A stretch of 64,000 nt of DNA from the NCBI GenBank assembly GCA_015501585.1, contig JADNRY010000178.1, positions 1 to 64,000 on the forward strand. The letters run 5' to 3'. Source of the stretch: Rhodocollybia butyracea. Its lineage: Eukaryota > Basidiomycota > Agaricomycetes > Agaricales > Omphalotaceae. The notes beneath the pieces were generated by a model that worked only from the letters and a program-made list of their open reading frames with translations, made no database searches and was not told where the DNA came from. The position numbers and the translations under genes were made by a program. This document shows, in pieces, positions 1 to 10,960 of the stretch. The stretch's first letter is position 1, and each line of letters opens with the position of its first letter.

Positions 1-385
1 TGGTGGGCAGTGACTGATCCGGTAGGGATTAAACCTGTAGTCTGCAGAGATGAATGCGATACCGGCGTCGTTAACTGAGCTGTAAATAGACGTTAAATTT
101 ACATAGAATGGCGGCTAAGAAAAAACACACTTTGCAACCATTTCGGGAAAAAGTTGGTTCGGTTGGCCATTGTCAGGCCCCCGCCTATAGCTTCTGATAA
201 ACGACATATCTGAGGATCGATGACTGACAGCACCCACCATGAAACCACAAAACTGCAGCGATTCCACCAGCGCGGTTCGTCATTTCGCCCCGCAGTTGGT
301 GGGTAGACATCGAGCTTGATGGGAACACTGCTCACCGTCTTGTAAGTGAGAGTAAGAGGAGCAGGCTCGGAGATGTTGGAGACAT
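1..385 (-). CDS. alpha/beta-hydrolase (fold-3, HGGG type), 3' end outside window
   Basis: The start of a fungal alpha/beta-hydrolase (esterase/lipase type). Three exons are readable: about 238-385, 131-184 and 1-74. Exon 1 carries the family's opening stretch TYKTVSSVPIKLDVYPP. The exon 1-2 splice (intron 185-237) creates the oxyanion-hole motif VLWFHGGGL, followed by NRTNFFPKWLQ. The exon 2-3 splice (intron 75-130) gives NDAGIAFISADYR, the usual second strand. The catalytic Ser, Asp and His would lie beyond the left edge. Two frame slips of one base are needed: one just after the ATG at 385 and one near 270. It is therefore either a young pseudogene or affected by sequencing indels. The family hydrolyses small esters, but the substrate cannot be inferred. 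Confidence 0.7.
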
Positions 386-1198
386 AGTTAGTGTTTTGCA
401 AAGTTGCTAGAGATGTTGAAAGAGGTGGCTTGTTTGGAATCTGGCACCGAAAAGCCAGGGTTTTATAGTAGCACAAGTGGGCTAATCGGGAAATTATGCA
501 AGCACAGGAGGACTGATCGCTAAATTGAGCGCAGCAACGAGTGGCAAGTACTGTCTGCTTCATCTGGAGTAATTTGTGTAATCAGGAAATTGAGCAATAG
601 CAATGCTAAAATTTTACGTGGTCAGCTTTACGAGGTCAACAACCAGCAGAGTATGATGGATGATACCTGTGATGTTTTCTATAGTTGTAGGAAGCCGCTT
701 GATGTTTCATTGATAGTTTGGTTGTCAAGTCATAAGGCTGTATCGAAAGGCTGTGAAGATTATTGAGAGCTGAGGGAAAACCACGGTACTTGGATGGTAC
801 TCCAGAGATATCTTAGACCGGATCGATAGTCCTACCCTCCGCCACTGAAGTACTGAAGGTCACAATTTAAACTAGGCTTTGTATTGGTGGAAAAGGCCAA
901 CGATTAGATCTTTAGATATCGAATGAAGTCTGTAAATTCAGCTTTAGCTTTAGTCCGCAAGCCTAAAGACCTTGTCGTCACCGGGAATTAGCAAGTTTTC
1001 TGCACCTTGAATCCAGATCCTGCTTCTGACATTATCCAACCCAACCCTCACGATATCCTCATCGATCTCTCTGTTTTCTTCCGCCGATACCAAACCAATA
1101 TATTATCATTGATTGCAGATAGAACAAGAAGTAGACGAAAGCGTTGGAGGCGAGTGGAAGATAAAGCCGTGAGAACATCAAATAGCTACTTACTTAAT
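386..1198. other. no gene seen; 3' flank of the secreted-protein array
   Basis: No convincing gene. About 780-1190 is clearly similar, in the same orientation, to 10110-10540, the downstream flank of the last remnant in the array. Both stretches also resemble the downstream flank of copy 2 around 4840-5050. This marks it as part of the duplicated unit rather than unique sequence. Confidence 0.5.
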
Positions 1199-2102
1199 TG
1201 GCTCCTGGTTCGAGGCGTTGTTTCCTCAGTGTCTGTTTCCTCTGTGTCTTTGTCTTCGCGGCTTCGATCCCGACTTCGACGGTTTCCCTACGCGCCCAGC
1301 TAGGGTCTTCTGCAGATTTGCGCACGTTGTTACTAACAACCTCATCTCCATTCCTTTTCTCTCCCCTTATCCTTCTCCTTCCTCTCGCCCCCCTCCATCT
1401 GTTTCTTGGCCATCACTGCATGGTGCCCAAAGAATCGTTCGTCCATTTCGGGCATACGGCTCAAGGCTTCAGCTTTCTGACTGGCAGTGGTGTGCTGATT
1501 TGCGTCTTTAAACGCTCATTAAACGGCCCGAATTCCGTGTACATCTGCGCGCTATACTGTACCACTCTTTTGCAGACTCCATAGACACCTCCTTCTCTAC
1601 CTTCTCCTCATAGGCAATCGTTTCCATCGGACACTGCATCTTGGACGTAAAGCCAATGGGATATTCTTTAGGCTCTTTTAGGAGTCTGAAAAGTCCCACA
1701 TGCCCGTTTGTGCTGATAAACCCAAAGCATTTGACACCCCAGATCTGCAGGGAGCATTCGCATGAACCGTGCTGTCTTCATTCTTGACCATGACCTGGAG
1801 ATATACTACATGTTCCTTCGCCGTTGGGCCGAAACCCAGATAAATAGGTTTGGTTGAGCCTCCATCAAGCTCTAGGGCCGACAAAATAACCTTATGGACG
1901 CTGTCGGAAATCCATGAAGGAGGCTCAGTCTCTTTGTTCCCGATGTGATTTCCGTTCGTATCGACTGCGATGACATCAATCTGAACTACAAAAACATTCA
2001 GTCCATAACTCAGAGAATCAAAACTTGAACAATACCTTCACAATACACGATAGATACAGATACAAGCAACGGTAGCCATATCAGGAGGGTGGTGAGTTGC
2101 AT
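1199..2102 (-). pseudogene. secreted-protein array copy 1, frameshifted
   Basis: First of at least five copies of one family (see 5051 and 6683). Exon 1 (2036-2102) encodes an intact signal peptide beginning MQLTTLLIWLPLLVSVSI. An intron at 1986-2035 follows, then the family core with the YLQVMV, APCRSG and CFGFIST-type blocks. The frame is lost at least three times: after APCRSG (about 1745), at the block aligning with copy 2's MYKEFELF (about 1550), and again in the helical tail (about 1500). The last homology is the tail ending near 1200. Because the breaks are numerous and this family exists in better copies next door, genuine decay is more likely here than assembly error. Function is unknown. 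Confidence 0.75.
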
Positions 2103-2321
2103 TGAGACGTTTCTGGAAAACGCTGGAGATTCGAAGAAGGTGTGCTCTGACCAGCAGAGTGAGGTTTTTTCGGGTTGGTCCTATCAATTTATACATATGG
2201 CGTTTGCGATGTACGGGGCTGTGTTTTTTCGTTGTTTTTTTGACTCTGCCCCAGGCCGCCGATGTTAGGGCCACAAGCACCCTGCAGGCTGCTGCGCATG
2301 TGGTGCGAGATATGTGCTGAA

Positions 2322-3421
2322 CCCCAGTGAAAAGCCCCGCCGAGTTGATCTGGTTAATCTGGAAATTTGGCACATATCTGACTTGGTCCGAGTCTGTCCG
2401 GGTACAGCTGGGCAAATGAGGGGCACCATTTATTTCAATTTATTTCATGGCATTCCGAAATCTATTGGGGTGAAATTCACTCAAAACAGTCTCCAAGTTC
2501 GAGCTCAATGCTGCTCAATGCGACTTAGTTAATCTGCTGTGTGTTTGGCGCTCGTACTTCCAACTTTTCGACTTCATGAAAATTGAAGGAACTATGAATG
2601 CCGCCGTGCGGCTTAACATGTGATTACAAGTTTCGACATTTCGAAATTTTTCTTTCGTCGTTCTTTTGTTCTCTTCCTGTTTACTACTACTACTACTACT
2701 GTCATCTCAACGCTTTATCTATTCTCGACATTTGTTCTTCAAAGCTTCAATTACTCCTCTGCCCACCTCAGATTAGAGACTTGAGAATGAACTCGTTGAG
2801 CTGGGCCTTTCCAAGGTGAGATACCTTCACCTTTTCTTGAACAATTTATTGAGCTATGTTTTTTATTAGCTCTGTTGATCTCGTAGCATGCCGGTATGCC
2901 AGTATGCCGCACTCGACTCTTTTCATTAATTCCTGTACATCAAAGGTGAGCTATCTCAACCTTTTCTTTTCAGCTATTGTGCGCTTCTCAATATCTCACG
3001 CTGCATGTTTCTCGGTCATCAGTTCAATGTCGCAGTATATGTACGATGTAGTTTGTATGTAGTTTTGTATATCGTATTTATGTTGTATTAAGTAGTGATA
3101 ATCCAATACATTTAACTCAGACCATCCAGACCATCCCAGATAGGCATCCAATCACAATTTCAGTAATAGGCACATATGCAGCTAAGCCCAGATGATCCCA
3201 GAGGATCCAGAGAAACTTAATTGAATAGGAAACTGAATTTTCATTTATGGTGTTGCTTTTGGTCAGATATGCCCAGACCTGCCCAGACCTGCCCGGACCA
3301 CAACATAGGAAACGGCCAAATTCTGGGATTATCCGCAAGTCGGATAATCCCAGCTCATCCCAGATATTGCCAGCACATGCCGGCACATGTCAGCTGAGGC
3401 CGGTGCGGCTTTTCACTGGGG
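2322..3421. mobile_element. 1.1 kb inverted-repeat element (MITE-like) with 5-bp target duplication
   Basis: The ends form a terminal inverted repeat. The left end starts CCCCAGTGAAAAGCC and the right end finishes GGCTTTTCACTGGGG. Both ends are directly flanked by CTGAA (2317-2321 and 3422-3426), a clean target-site duplication. No long coding frame is present, so it would be non-autonomous. It lies immediately upstream of the promoter of array copy 1. The inner part has many CCCAG / GCCCAGACCTG words near 3120-3380. A TTTTCACTGGG end at 17902-17912 may belong to the same family. Confidence 0.75.
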
Positions 3422-3426
3422 CTGAA

Positions 3427-4423
3427 CGTGTGCTACACAGCTAGCCCAATCTATTAAACTGAGTAGAACCCAGGCCCGTTGGAGCGCAGCCTTATTATTT
3501 TGAGGCTGAGGGCCAAAATGAGCAACAGTACTGGGGATCAAACTAGTCCCAGGAAGCAAACAGATCGTCTCTGGTTCAAACCAGGGCCGGGATATATCCC
3601 ATCATTGCCAAATAATATTCCGCTTCTCCCCGATTCTTATTCGGGGCCCCATCCCAATAGTTATAACCAAACAATACGATACTGCATTGCATACTACAGT
3701 ATTAGTACATACTACATAGTACACATACGAGAAAACCCAGTCCAGATGAGCACGTTTAATTGACGCAGAAAAGATAATTGACTTGCCATCCTGAAATCCG
3801 AAGCATAGAATCATAACCTGGAGAAAATTGTACCTCGTTTCAATGCTTAGCATAAGACTTGCGTGCCGTTGAGCCAAAAAGAGATGTTTGAGATACTTGG
3901 AAGTCTTGAATGGCTTGTGAACGTTGATGATTTTGTAAGGTTGAAGTACATTGATAAATTTTTCTCGGCTTATGCCAGCCTCATTGAACTTTAAGGCTTC
4001 GTAGTCGGAGAACAGCAGATAGGTTATTGTATAGTTGCATTTGAGTCTTTGAGTATTTTCTGGCCTGAGCTTTTGCTCGACTTGAATGTTGAGGCCGTTG
4101 AGGCTTGAAGAGGACTGTGATGCGTTGCGAGGGTTTAAACGTTGAAGGAGAGAGAAACGAACCAACACGTGCACGTAGTACGGAAAGATGAGTCGGATGA
4201 CGGACGGTTGAGCGGGAAGAGTTTGTCCCAGGTGCAGCCAAGTGGTCACTGAAGTGCAAAACCAATAAAATTTGTATTCTGGTACTATCTACACTATTTG
4301 ATGTTTAGTTTGAAATTTTTGAAGAATAGGTCAAAAATAAAACTGATGCGTGGCACTGCGGCCGTCGGATGAACCCAGTGCATCTGAGCGTCTGGCCGTG
4401 TACGCGTGAGGTCCAGGGGAGGA
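3427..4423. other. no gene; tRNA-like stretch near 3477-3585
   Basis: No supported gene. A 215-codon open frame on the minus strand (3602-4249) has no family features and I do not accept it. At 3477-3585 there are tRNA-like pieces: a GTTGGAGCGCAGC D-arm/A-box-like string and a TCTGG/CAGGG stem around TTCAAAC resembling a T-arm/B-box. Spacing and the anticodon region are not those of a functional tRNA, so this could be a tRNA-derived SINE or a relic. Confidence 0.35.
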
Positions 4424-4860
4424 TCAGAGGACACCGAGATTGAAGATACGGAGGATAGTGATCAGGAATAGTCTAGGTACTTTGCTGTTCTTAAGCTTGA
4501 ACCATGATGCATGAACGTGGAGAAGACTGACAGGGATAAGGCGATATCGGTAAGGACTCAAGCGGTGGAAGTATGATTAGAGTCGCTTTCTAACAATCTG
4601 ACTTGTAATCATTGACTATTTTACTCTCTCTAACCGTGCAATCAACACTGAAGATTAAGTTCGAGTTAGCCATGGAATTATTGGTGCTTCACCTCCGCAC
4701 CTCCAAGACGCCGAATGAAGTCTGGAAATTCCTGTTGTTCGCCATTGCCTCCATCCTGCAACTGCAGCAAGCTTAGACTCTACTTAGAGAGCAGAGCTCG
4801 TCATCACCTGACAGGCCAATGGAACATCGGATCACATCTTGAATCCAAACCCCGCTTTTG
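4424..4860. repeat. direct segmental repeat, left copy
   Basis: About 440 bp nearly identical, in direct orientation, to 6184-6650. Both begin at CAGAGGACACCGA and share long blocks such as AACCATGATGCATG. The two copies lie downstream of array copies 2 and 3, so they are the 3' flanks of a duplicated unit of roughly 1.8 kb. Confidence 0.8.
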
Positions 4861-5050
4861 AATTTATCCAACGCAACCCCAGTCATAGACCACACTAGTA
4901 CTAGCTACGGTGTTTCCGTGTTGTCTTTTCGTTCTCCGATACCAAACTAATAAACCGTATTATTTATTGCAGTCGATTATAGGCCGAATACTAGTAGGAG
5001 GTAGACGAAGTGCTGGGGAGGCGAGTGGAACATAAAAAGCTGCGAGAACA

Positions 5051-5939
5051 TCAACTAATAATTGAGTCCTGGTTCGAGGCGTCGTTGCTTCGGTGACTTC
5101 GGTGGCATCGGAAGGGTAGGTATCGGCGGCCTATCCTCTTACGCCCATTCCTCCCCTCTGGGTATTGCTCCCTCATCTTCTCGACCGCTTGCTTCATCTG
5201 CAACTCCTCCTGCTTCTGCTTCTCAGCTATCACTGTGTGGTAGTAACGGGATTGTTCTTGCAATTCGGGCATACGGTTCGTGGCTTCAGCTCCCCAATTG
5301 GAGTCGACGTTCCCATAGGCTTTTTTAAACGCATTATCAAATAGCTCGAATTCCTTGTACATCCGCTTCGCTATACTGGCCCACTCGGCTGCAGACTCCG
5401 CAGTCACCTCCGTCTCCACGTGTTCCCGATGAGCAACGAGTAGCAGCGGACTCAGGGACGCAATGGGATGATGGTGTTCAGGCTCCTGTAGGTGTTGGAA
5501 AAATCCAGGCTGTAGGAGTCTGAAAAGTCCCACATGGCCCTTCGTGCTGATAAACCCAAAGCATGGGTCATCCCCAGACCTGCAGGGAGCGCCCGCAGGA
5601 ACCTTATCTTCATTCCAGATTATGACCTGGACATATACATAATCCTTTGCCATTTGGTTGAAGCCCTGATAAATAGCACGGGTTGAGTACCAGTGTGCAT
5701 TAACTTCTAAGGCCGGCAAAATACTACGAAAGCTGTCGGAAATAAACGAAGGAGTTTCGCCAGCCGTTTTTGTAATGCGGTGGCCTTTCGTATTGACTGC
5801 GGCGACCAAAGCTTGGACTACAACAGTAACATTCAGTCCATAACTCAGAGAGTTAAAACTTGAACATACCTTGTTTACAATTCACGATAGATATAGATAC
5901 AAGCAACGGTAGCAACGTTAGGAAGGCGGTGAGTCGCAT
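5051..5939 (-). CDS. secreted-protein array copy 2 (unknown family), intact
   Basis: A complete gene of two exons, 5870-5939 and 5051-5817, with a 52-bp intron; 278 residues. The first exon is almost exactly a signal peptide (MRLTAFLTLLPLLVSISI, then VNCKQ), so secretion is predicted. I do not recognise the family. Conserved blocks shared with copies 1 and 3 are: a DSF/QSFR helix near residue 55, YVYVQV, APCRSG followed by CFGFIST (two conserved Cys), VGLFRL, then a Trp/Phe-rich helix (EWASIAKRMYKEFELF). The tail is Gln/Lys/Glu-rich, probably helical or coiled coil. The start is fixed by the signal peptide and by conservation of the exon 1 splice in all copies. Without an enzyme motif, an effector-like or surface role is only a guess. 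Confidence 0.75.
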
Positions 5940-6180
5940 TGGGACGTTTAGGGAAAATGTTGGAGATTCGAAGAAGGTTGGATTGGGTGCTCTGACCAGC
6001 AGATATTATTTTTTTTTGTGAAGTTGATCCTATCAAGTTATATGGTGTTTGCGATGTACAGGGCTGTGTCTTTTCGACTTGGCCGCTCCTGGCCGCCGAT
6101 GTTAGGGCCCACCCCGGGCTGCTGTCCATGTGACGCTTGCTACAAGAGATCGCAGTATGTGCTCACCAAATTCCAATGTC
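5940..6180 (-). promoter_or_regulatory. conserved promoter of array copy 2
   Basis: About 240 bp upstream of the start codon is nearly identical to 7899-8140 and clearly related to 2103-2320 and 10800-10960. Reading toward the gene, a conserved block carries an ATATAAC TATA-like box roughly 100 bp before the ATG, then the TCTGCTGGTCAGAG block. Upstream conservation as strong as the coding region suggests either recent duplication or retained co-regulation. Confidence 0.55.
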
Positions 6181-6183
6181 AGT

Positions 6184-6650
6184 TAAGAGCGGATCAGAGG
6201 ACACCGAAATTGAAGATACAGAGGAGAGTGATCAGGAATAGCCTAGGTACTTTGCTGTTCTTGAGCTTGAACCATGATGCATGGACGTGGAGAAGACTGA
6301 CAGGGATAAGGCGATATCGGTAAGGACTCAAGCAGGTGGAAGTATGATTAGGGTCTCTTTCTAACAGTCTGACTTGTAATCACTGGCTATTTTACTCTCT
6401 TGCGGGATCAACTGACGAATACTGAAGATTTAGTTCGAGTCAGCCATGGAATTATTGGTGCTTCACCTCCACACCTCCAAGACGCCGAATGAAGTCTGGA
6501 AATTCTTGTTGTTCGTCATTGCCGTCTCCGACTCTCCGTCCTGCAATTGCAACAAGCTTAGACTCTAGAGAGCTCGTCATCACCTGAGATTCCACACAGG
6601 CCAATGCTGGGCCAATGGACCATCGGATCGCATCTTGAACGCTTGATGAC
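6184..6650. repeat. direct segmental repeat, right copy
   Basis: Partner of 4424-4860, with small indels. It lies between the promoter of copy 2 and the 3' end of copy 3 and defines the junction of the tandem duplication. Confidence 0.8.
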
Positions 6651-6682
6651 TTCTGACTTTGACGTAGCCTGCTACGTTCTTT

Positions 6683-7898
6683 CTACTCCCATTTTGACTC
6701 TCTTCGAATTCTCACATTCAACTCGAGCTTTAGGTCGAATTGACAAGCGCAATTTTTCCCACAGTTACATTTCTCTTTAATTCTACAATTCCCCTCAAGT
6801 TCAGCCGGTTTGAGAGTCACTAGCGCATTCTTTGGTGGTGCCTGAAGATACGTCTCGGACTCGGCGGTTTCGTCACACGCCCTGCCTGTACTGTCTGCTT
6901 CGCTTGGGGAAGTTCGTCGGCTGCTAGGATAATCAGATGAATAATAAAGGAGATAAGTATAGACCGCAAGCAACATGCCTCTGGTCAGTTTTCTGTCTGG
7001 TTTTCCCTGGTTCTTTTCTCCCCCTGGCACCCTCAAGAGGGGCTGTGTGCCCGACGCCATCTCCTTGGCCTTCAGCATCTTGGCTTTCATCATGTTGTGG
7101 TACGCAGAGGATTGTTGGAGCAATTCGATCTGCCGTTCGTACATAGCTCCCAATGCTTCAATTTGCTTGGTTGGATCGACGGTTGTGGAGGGTGGGTGAG
7201 GATCCGGTAGTGGATTTACTTCCGAAAACGCGGTTTTAAACGGCCAGAATTCCCTCCACATCTGCTGCGCCAAATTTATCCACTCGCCAGGCGCCTGCAT
7301 CTCCCCCTGAAAGTCAGTCATCTTCTCCCGAAAGCCGACGAGTTTCAACGGACACTTGGACCCGTCGGGGAGTTCAAGTTTAGGTTGCGGCTCCTTCCCA
7401 TTGACAGGAGGCAGCTCGAAAAGTCCTACGTAGGCTTCCGTTGCACTACCTGTACATGTGCTGATAAACCCAAAGCATTCGCCGCCCCCATCTCGGCAGG
7501 GAGCATTCGCAGGGCCGTTGACTTCTTTCGATACAACGACCTGGAAATACACGTATTTCTCCTTCGTTTGGCCGAAACCGTTATAATTAACACGAAATTT
7601 GCCCTGACCATCCTCAGCCTTATCATCCTCAGCCGGATCACCTAGGCCTAGTTGCCGGAAAATAACCTGACGGAAGCTCTGAACAATATACGAAGGAGTA
7701 TCTTTCTTTTCTCCCCAGTTTATGGAATTGGGTTGGCCGTTCATACCGACTGCGATGACATCAACATGGACTACAACAGTAACATTCAGTCCATAACTCA
7801 GAGAGTTAAAACTTGAACATACCTTGTTTACAATGCACGATAGATATAGATATAGATACAAGCAACGGTAGCAACGTTAGGAAGGTGGTGAGTCGCAT
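6683..7898 (-). CDS. secreted-protein array copy 3, long form with Cys-rich tail
   Basis: Two exons, 7823-7898 and 6683-7770, about 387 residues if the second exon is read to its first stop. Signal peptide MRLTTFLTLLPLLVSISISI, then the family core: QSFRQVIF, YVYFQVVV, NAPCRDGGGECFGFIST, YVGLFELPP, and the helix EWINLAQQMWREFWPFKTAF. It shares the start, first intron and upstream region with copy 2. The last 110 or so residues do not match copy 2 and include a CNCGKNCAC cluster, with CxC spacing like copper-thionein Cys blocks. An extra intron in this tail cannot be excluded, as a TTATCCTAG acceptor lies near 6920. Secretion is predicted; function is unknown. Confidence 0.7.
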
Positions 7899-8140
7899 TG
7901 AGACGTTTAGGGAAAATGTTGGAGATTCGAAGAAGGTTGGATTGGGTGCTCTGACCAGCAGATACTTTTTTTGTGAAGTTGATCCTATCAAGTTATATGG
8001 TGTTTGCGATGTACAGGGCTGTGTCTTTTCGACCTAGCCGCTCCTGGCCGCCGATGTTAGGGCCCACCCCGGGCTGCTGTCCATGTGACGCTTGCTACAA
8101 GAGATCGCAGCATGTGCTCACCAAATTCCAATGCTCACCA
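7899..8140 (-). promoter_or_regulatory. conserved promoter of array copy 3
   Basis: Nearly identical to 5940-6180. The TATA-like ATATAAC is the reverse complement of about 7992-7998, close to 95 bp before the ATG. The similarity ends near 8140, where it gives way to non-repeated sequence. Confidence 0.55.
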
Positions 8141-8484
8141 GGATCCTGGTCCTGGGGAGCAACTTTCTTGCCATCGTTGGTCAAACTAGTACGACCCAGA
8201 TGCTTACGATTTCTCACAAATCTTCCGGTAGTCCCCATGGCTAGATTCATTCACGGGTTAGTATGTGCTGGAGGACGTTCATCAAAAGCGGATCAGAGGA
8301 CTCCAAGATTGCGCGAACACAGACGTTTCAAAAATTCTGACCCAGGCCAAAAAGGTCAAAAATTATTTCGAATAGTAGGTAGTAGTGCAGGTGCTTTCTT
8401 TATCGAGTGTAGGGATAGTCCTTGCTCTTCTTTATCAAGTGCGATGACCTTGAGCAATTACCATAAAGACACTCCCTTCGAAGT

Positions 8485-8665
8485 AACTCAGAGAGCGGAA
8501 GAGGTTTGCAAAACCTGAACATACACCAATGCACAATAGACACAGATACAAACAACTTGGGAGCCATATTAGTGTGATAGACCGCATCGGGATGTTCAGA
8601 GAAATAGCGGAGACTTGAAGTAGGTTAGACTACGTACTCTGACCAGCAGAGCGATTTTTTTTGAG
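8485..8665 (-). pseudogene. 5' remnant of a fourth array copy
   Basis: Matches about 7805-7970 (first intron, signal-peptide exon and the CTCTGACCAGCAGA leader), but with many substitutions and small indels, and with no coding core following. It abuts the Whi3-like duplicate, so the rest was probably lost when that segment arrived. Confidence 0.65.
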
Positions 8666-8714
8666 TCAAAAGGTTAGAGCCATTAGACTTGCTGGGTGAT
8701 CGCATCAGAGATGC

Positions 8715-9970
8715 CCAAAAAGACATGGCGTCGATGAACGAAAACCAGAAGGTGATGCCACAAAGATTCATAGAAACAGTGGGTTGACATGCGATGGTGC
8801 AGACATGCGAAAGGAGCACATATATATGAAGTAAGCAACAGATTCGAGAAATGGGATGCAACCAATGGCCGAGAGAGAGACAGATACCCGAGCAGAATAA
8901 GATATAGATGTATGTTTTGAGGCGCAGCAGACAGTGAAGAGAGTGAGCACCGGGGAAGGAGGAAGTATCGCAAACGGTGAACGGCCCAATGAGTTCTGTA
9001 ATGGATCCATTCCTATGAATGCAGATGTACGTCGAATGTTGAGGGGCAACACTCATCTAGAATTTTTGGTTCCAGTTCGAATTTGGGTCTTGGCGTATGA
9101 GCATCGGCGACAGGTGTGGCATCTGAGCCTTGAGGATAGTCCATATGGCCATCGAAAGACGAGAAAGACTAGCCTAGCCCTTATCCGTCATCAAAGGCAT
9201 CCGACGACGTCAAGCGATAACCTACAGGACCGGCACTTCCTTAGCATGTATCGGTTGACAGTGGTACCAAACTAGCGCATATGACAAACTGGCAGTTCCA
9301 GCTTCACCGAATGAAGACGACGAAGAAAGTACAGAAGGGCACACTCGGCATTGTAAGCTCAGGCAGAGGCACCAGCGAAGCGAGGCGGGGGAGGAGAGAT
9401 CATGTACTTCAAGTGTGTCGCAGCTCGATGGTAGGACTGAGAGTGATAACGCGGTGTTTGCGCGAGAGCCTGAATAATCGGTTCAATCCCTATCGCTATT
9501 GCGGACGACTGGGACCGTGGCCATCTGCACTCGTTGGGTGTTGGATCTTTGACAGACGAATACCACCGACCTCAACGAGACCATTCAGAGTGTTTCCGTG
9601 AAGTCCGTTTATAGTCTTCTTCGCCGCGTTCACATCCTCAGTCTGGTTCAAACTAGAAAAAATTAGTCGAGCAAGCGTATCAAGAAAAGAACAGTACATG
9701 TGCTTACCTTCACAAAGCGCATCGGACCAATGCTCTTCTGAAGATACAATCTCCTATATCCAGGTTGCATTCGGAACAACTCTCGTAAATTCTCCTCTGG
9801 AATATCCCGCGAATGGCCAGGATGGCGTGGGCGAGATGGGCAGATTACCCACGTACAAAGTGTTGATAGGCGAATTCTGATCTACACCTGAGATTTGAAA
9901 GCGGACCAGGAACAGTAGACGAAAGGAGGCGAGAGAGATTAGGTAGGGATGCCTAGCAAGCACCTGCAAC
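8715..9970 (-). pseudogene. partial duplicate of the Whi3-like gene (second RRM, C-terminus and 3' UTR)
   Basis: A decayed minus-strand copy of 42590-43890. Legible blocks are INTLYVGNLPIS (about 9850-9880), DVNAAKKTINGLHGNTLNG (about 9560-9640), the Ser/Gly-rich tail and the final NSNWNQK before a TAG at 9058-9060. Homology continues through the 3' UTR to about 8715. It includes the intron before the DVNAA exon, so it arose from DNA and not from a retrocopied mRNA. No upstream half, first RRM or promoter is present, and frames are broken repeatedly. Some positions are better preserved here than in the parent; the LYVGN codons are one case. Confidence 0.8.
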
Positions 9971-10495
9971 ATAGCAGAAGGTCATCTACTGTCCAATATT
10001 CAGAAAAGCTATTCTGGCGGTCTCCCTGCAAAGATAGACGTGAATTGCGATTGGCATTTTGAGCGACTCATCCTACAGGTAAATGCTGATGGATAGAACG
10101 AATCGCAATCGATCGACAAATACTGTGACCATGGTAGTAGATACTCCAGGGATATCCCAGACCAGATCGATAATTCTACCCCGCTGCTAAGCGCTAAGTA
10201 CTGAGGCCTTGATGAGGTCGGGCATGAATGACTTTTGTTAGTGCTTCATCTCCGTATTGGACAAGACGTCTGTAAATTCTTGCTGTTCTGCTAGAGCTTT
10301 TAGTCCCGCAAGCCTAGAGGCCTTGTCATCACCGGAGACTCGGAGTCGCAAACTTTCCGCACCTTGAATCCAAATCCTGGTTCTTGATCCAATGCAACGG
10401 CAACCACCACGAGATCATCTACCTCTCGTTCAACTTTATCTTGTTCTGTTCGTGTCTGTCGCCGATAGTAACATACTGTTATTTATTGCAGTCCA

Positions 10496-10960
10496 TCATG
10501 ATTCATAGAACAGGAAGTAGATAAAAAGACGTGAGAATACCAAGTGACTGACGCGTGTTTTGCATGCGCCCCCTGCCCTCTCTTCTTCTGCTGCGCCTCG
10601 GTGGTCCTCACTATCTAGTTTGCGCAAATAATCCACACGTTGTCGGGCTCTAACTTCAGCTTCCTCGCTATGATCGAGATTTTGTGGCGGATTCTCTTTT
10701 ACAAGCACTTCCTTGAACGGCTCAAATTCCGTCCACATCTTCACCGGCACCGCCAACTTCAGCCACTGCTCGAAGAAGGCTGGACTGTGTACTCTGACCA
10801 GAGAGTTTTTTTTTTTGAAGATCAGTCCTATCACAGTTATATGCTATAGTAGCGTATGCTGTGTTTTTTCGACCTACCCCTCTGATGATAGCCAAATACC
10901 CTCAAGTACCGCTGCCATGCACTGTGTGACGCATGCCACTGGACATCACAGATGCCCCAC
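10496..10960 (-). pseudogene. array remnant with promoter fused to the 3' third of the gene
   Basis: The upstream region (10800-10960) matches the promoter block of copies 1-3. Instead of a signal peptide it runs, after the leader, directly into the family's late helix (WLKLAVPVKMWTEFEPF) and the Gln/Glu/Arg-rich tail. A deletion therefore removed the start codon, signal peptide and the whole Cys-containing core. Its downstream flank (10110-10495) matches that of copy 1. Confidence 0.7.

Noticed and set aside
1007..1584. Plus-strand frames over array copy 1
   Set aside because: Shadows of the minus-strand pseudogene.
3602..4249. 215-codon minus-strand open frame
   Set aside because: No domain, odd composition, and another frame overlaps it; it probably arises by chance in AT-rich DNA.
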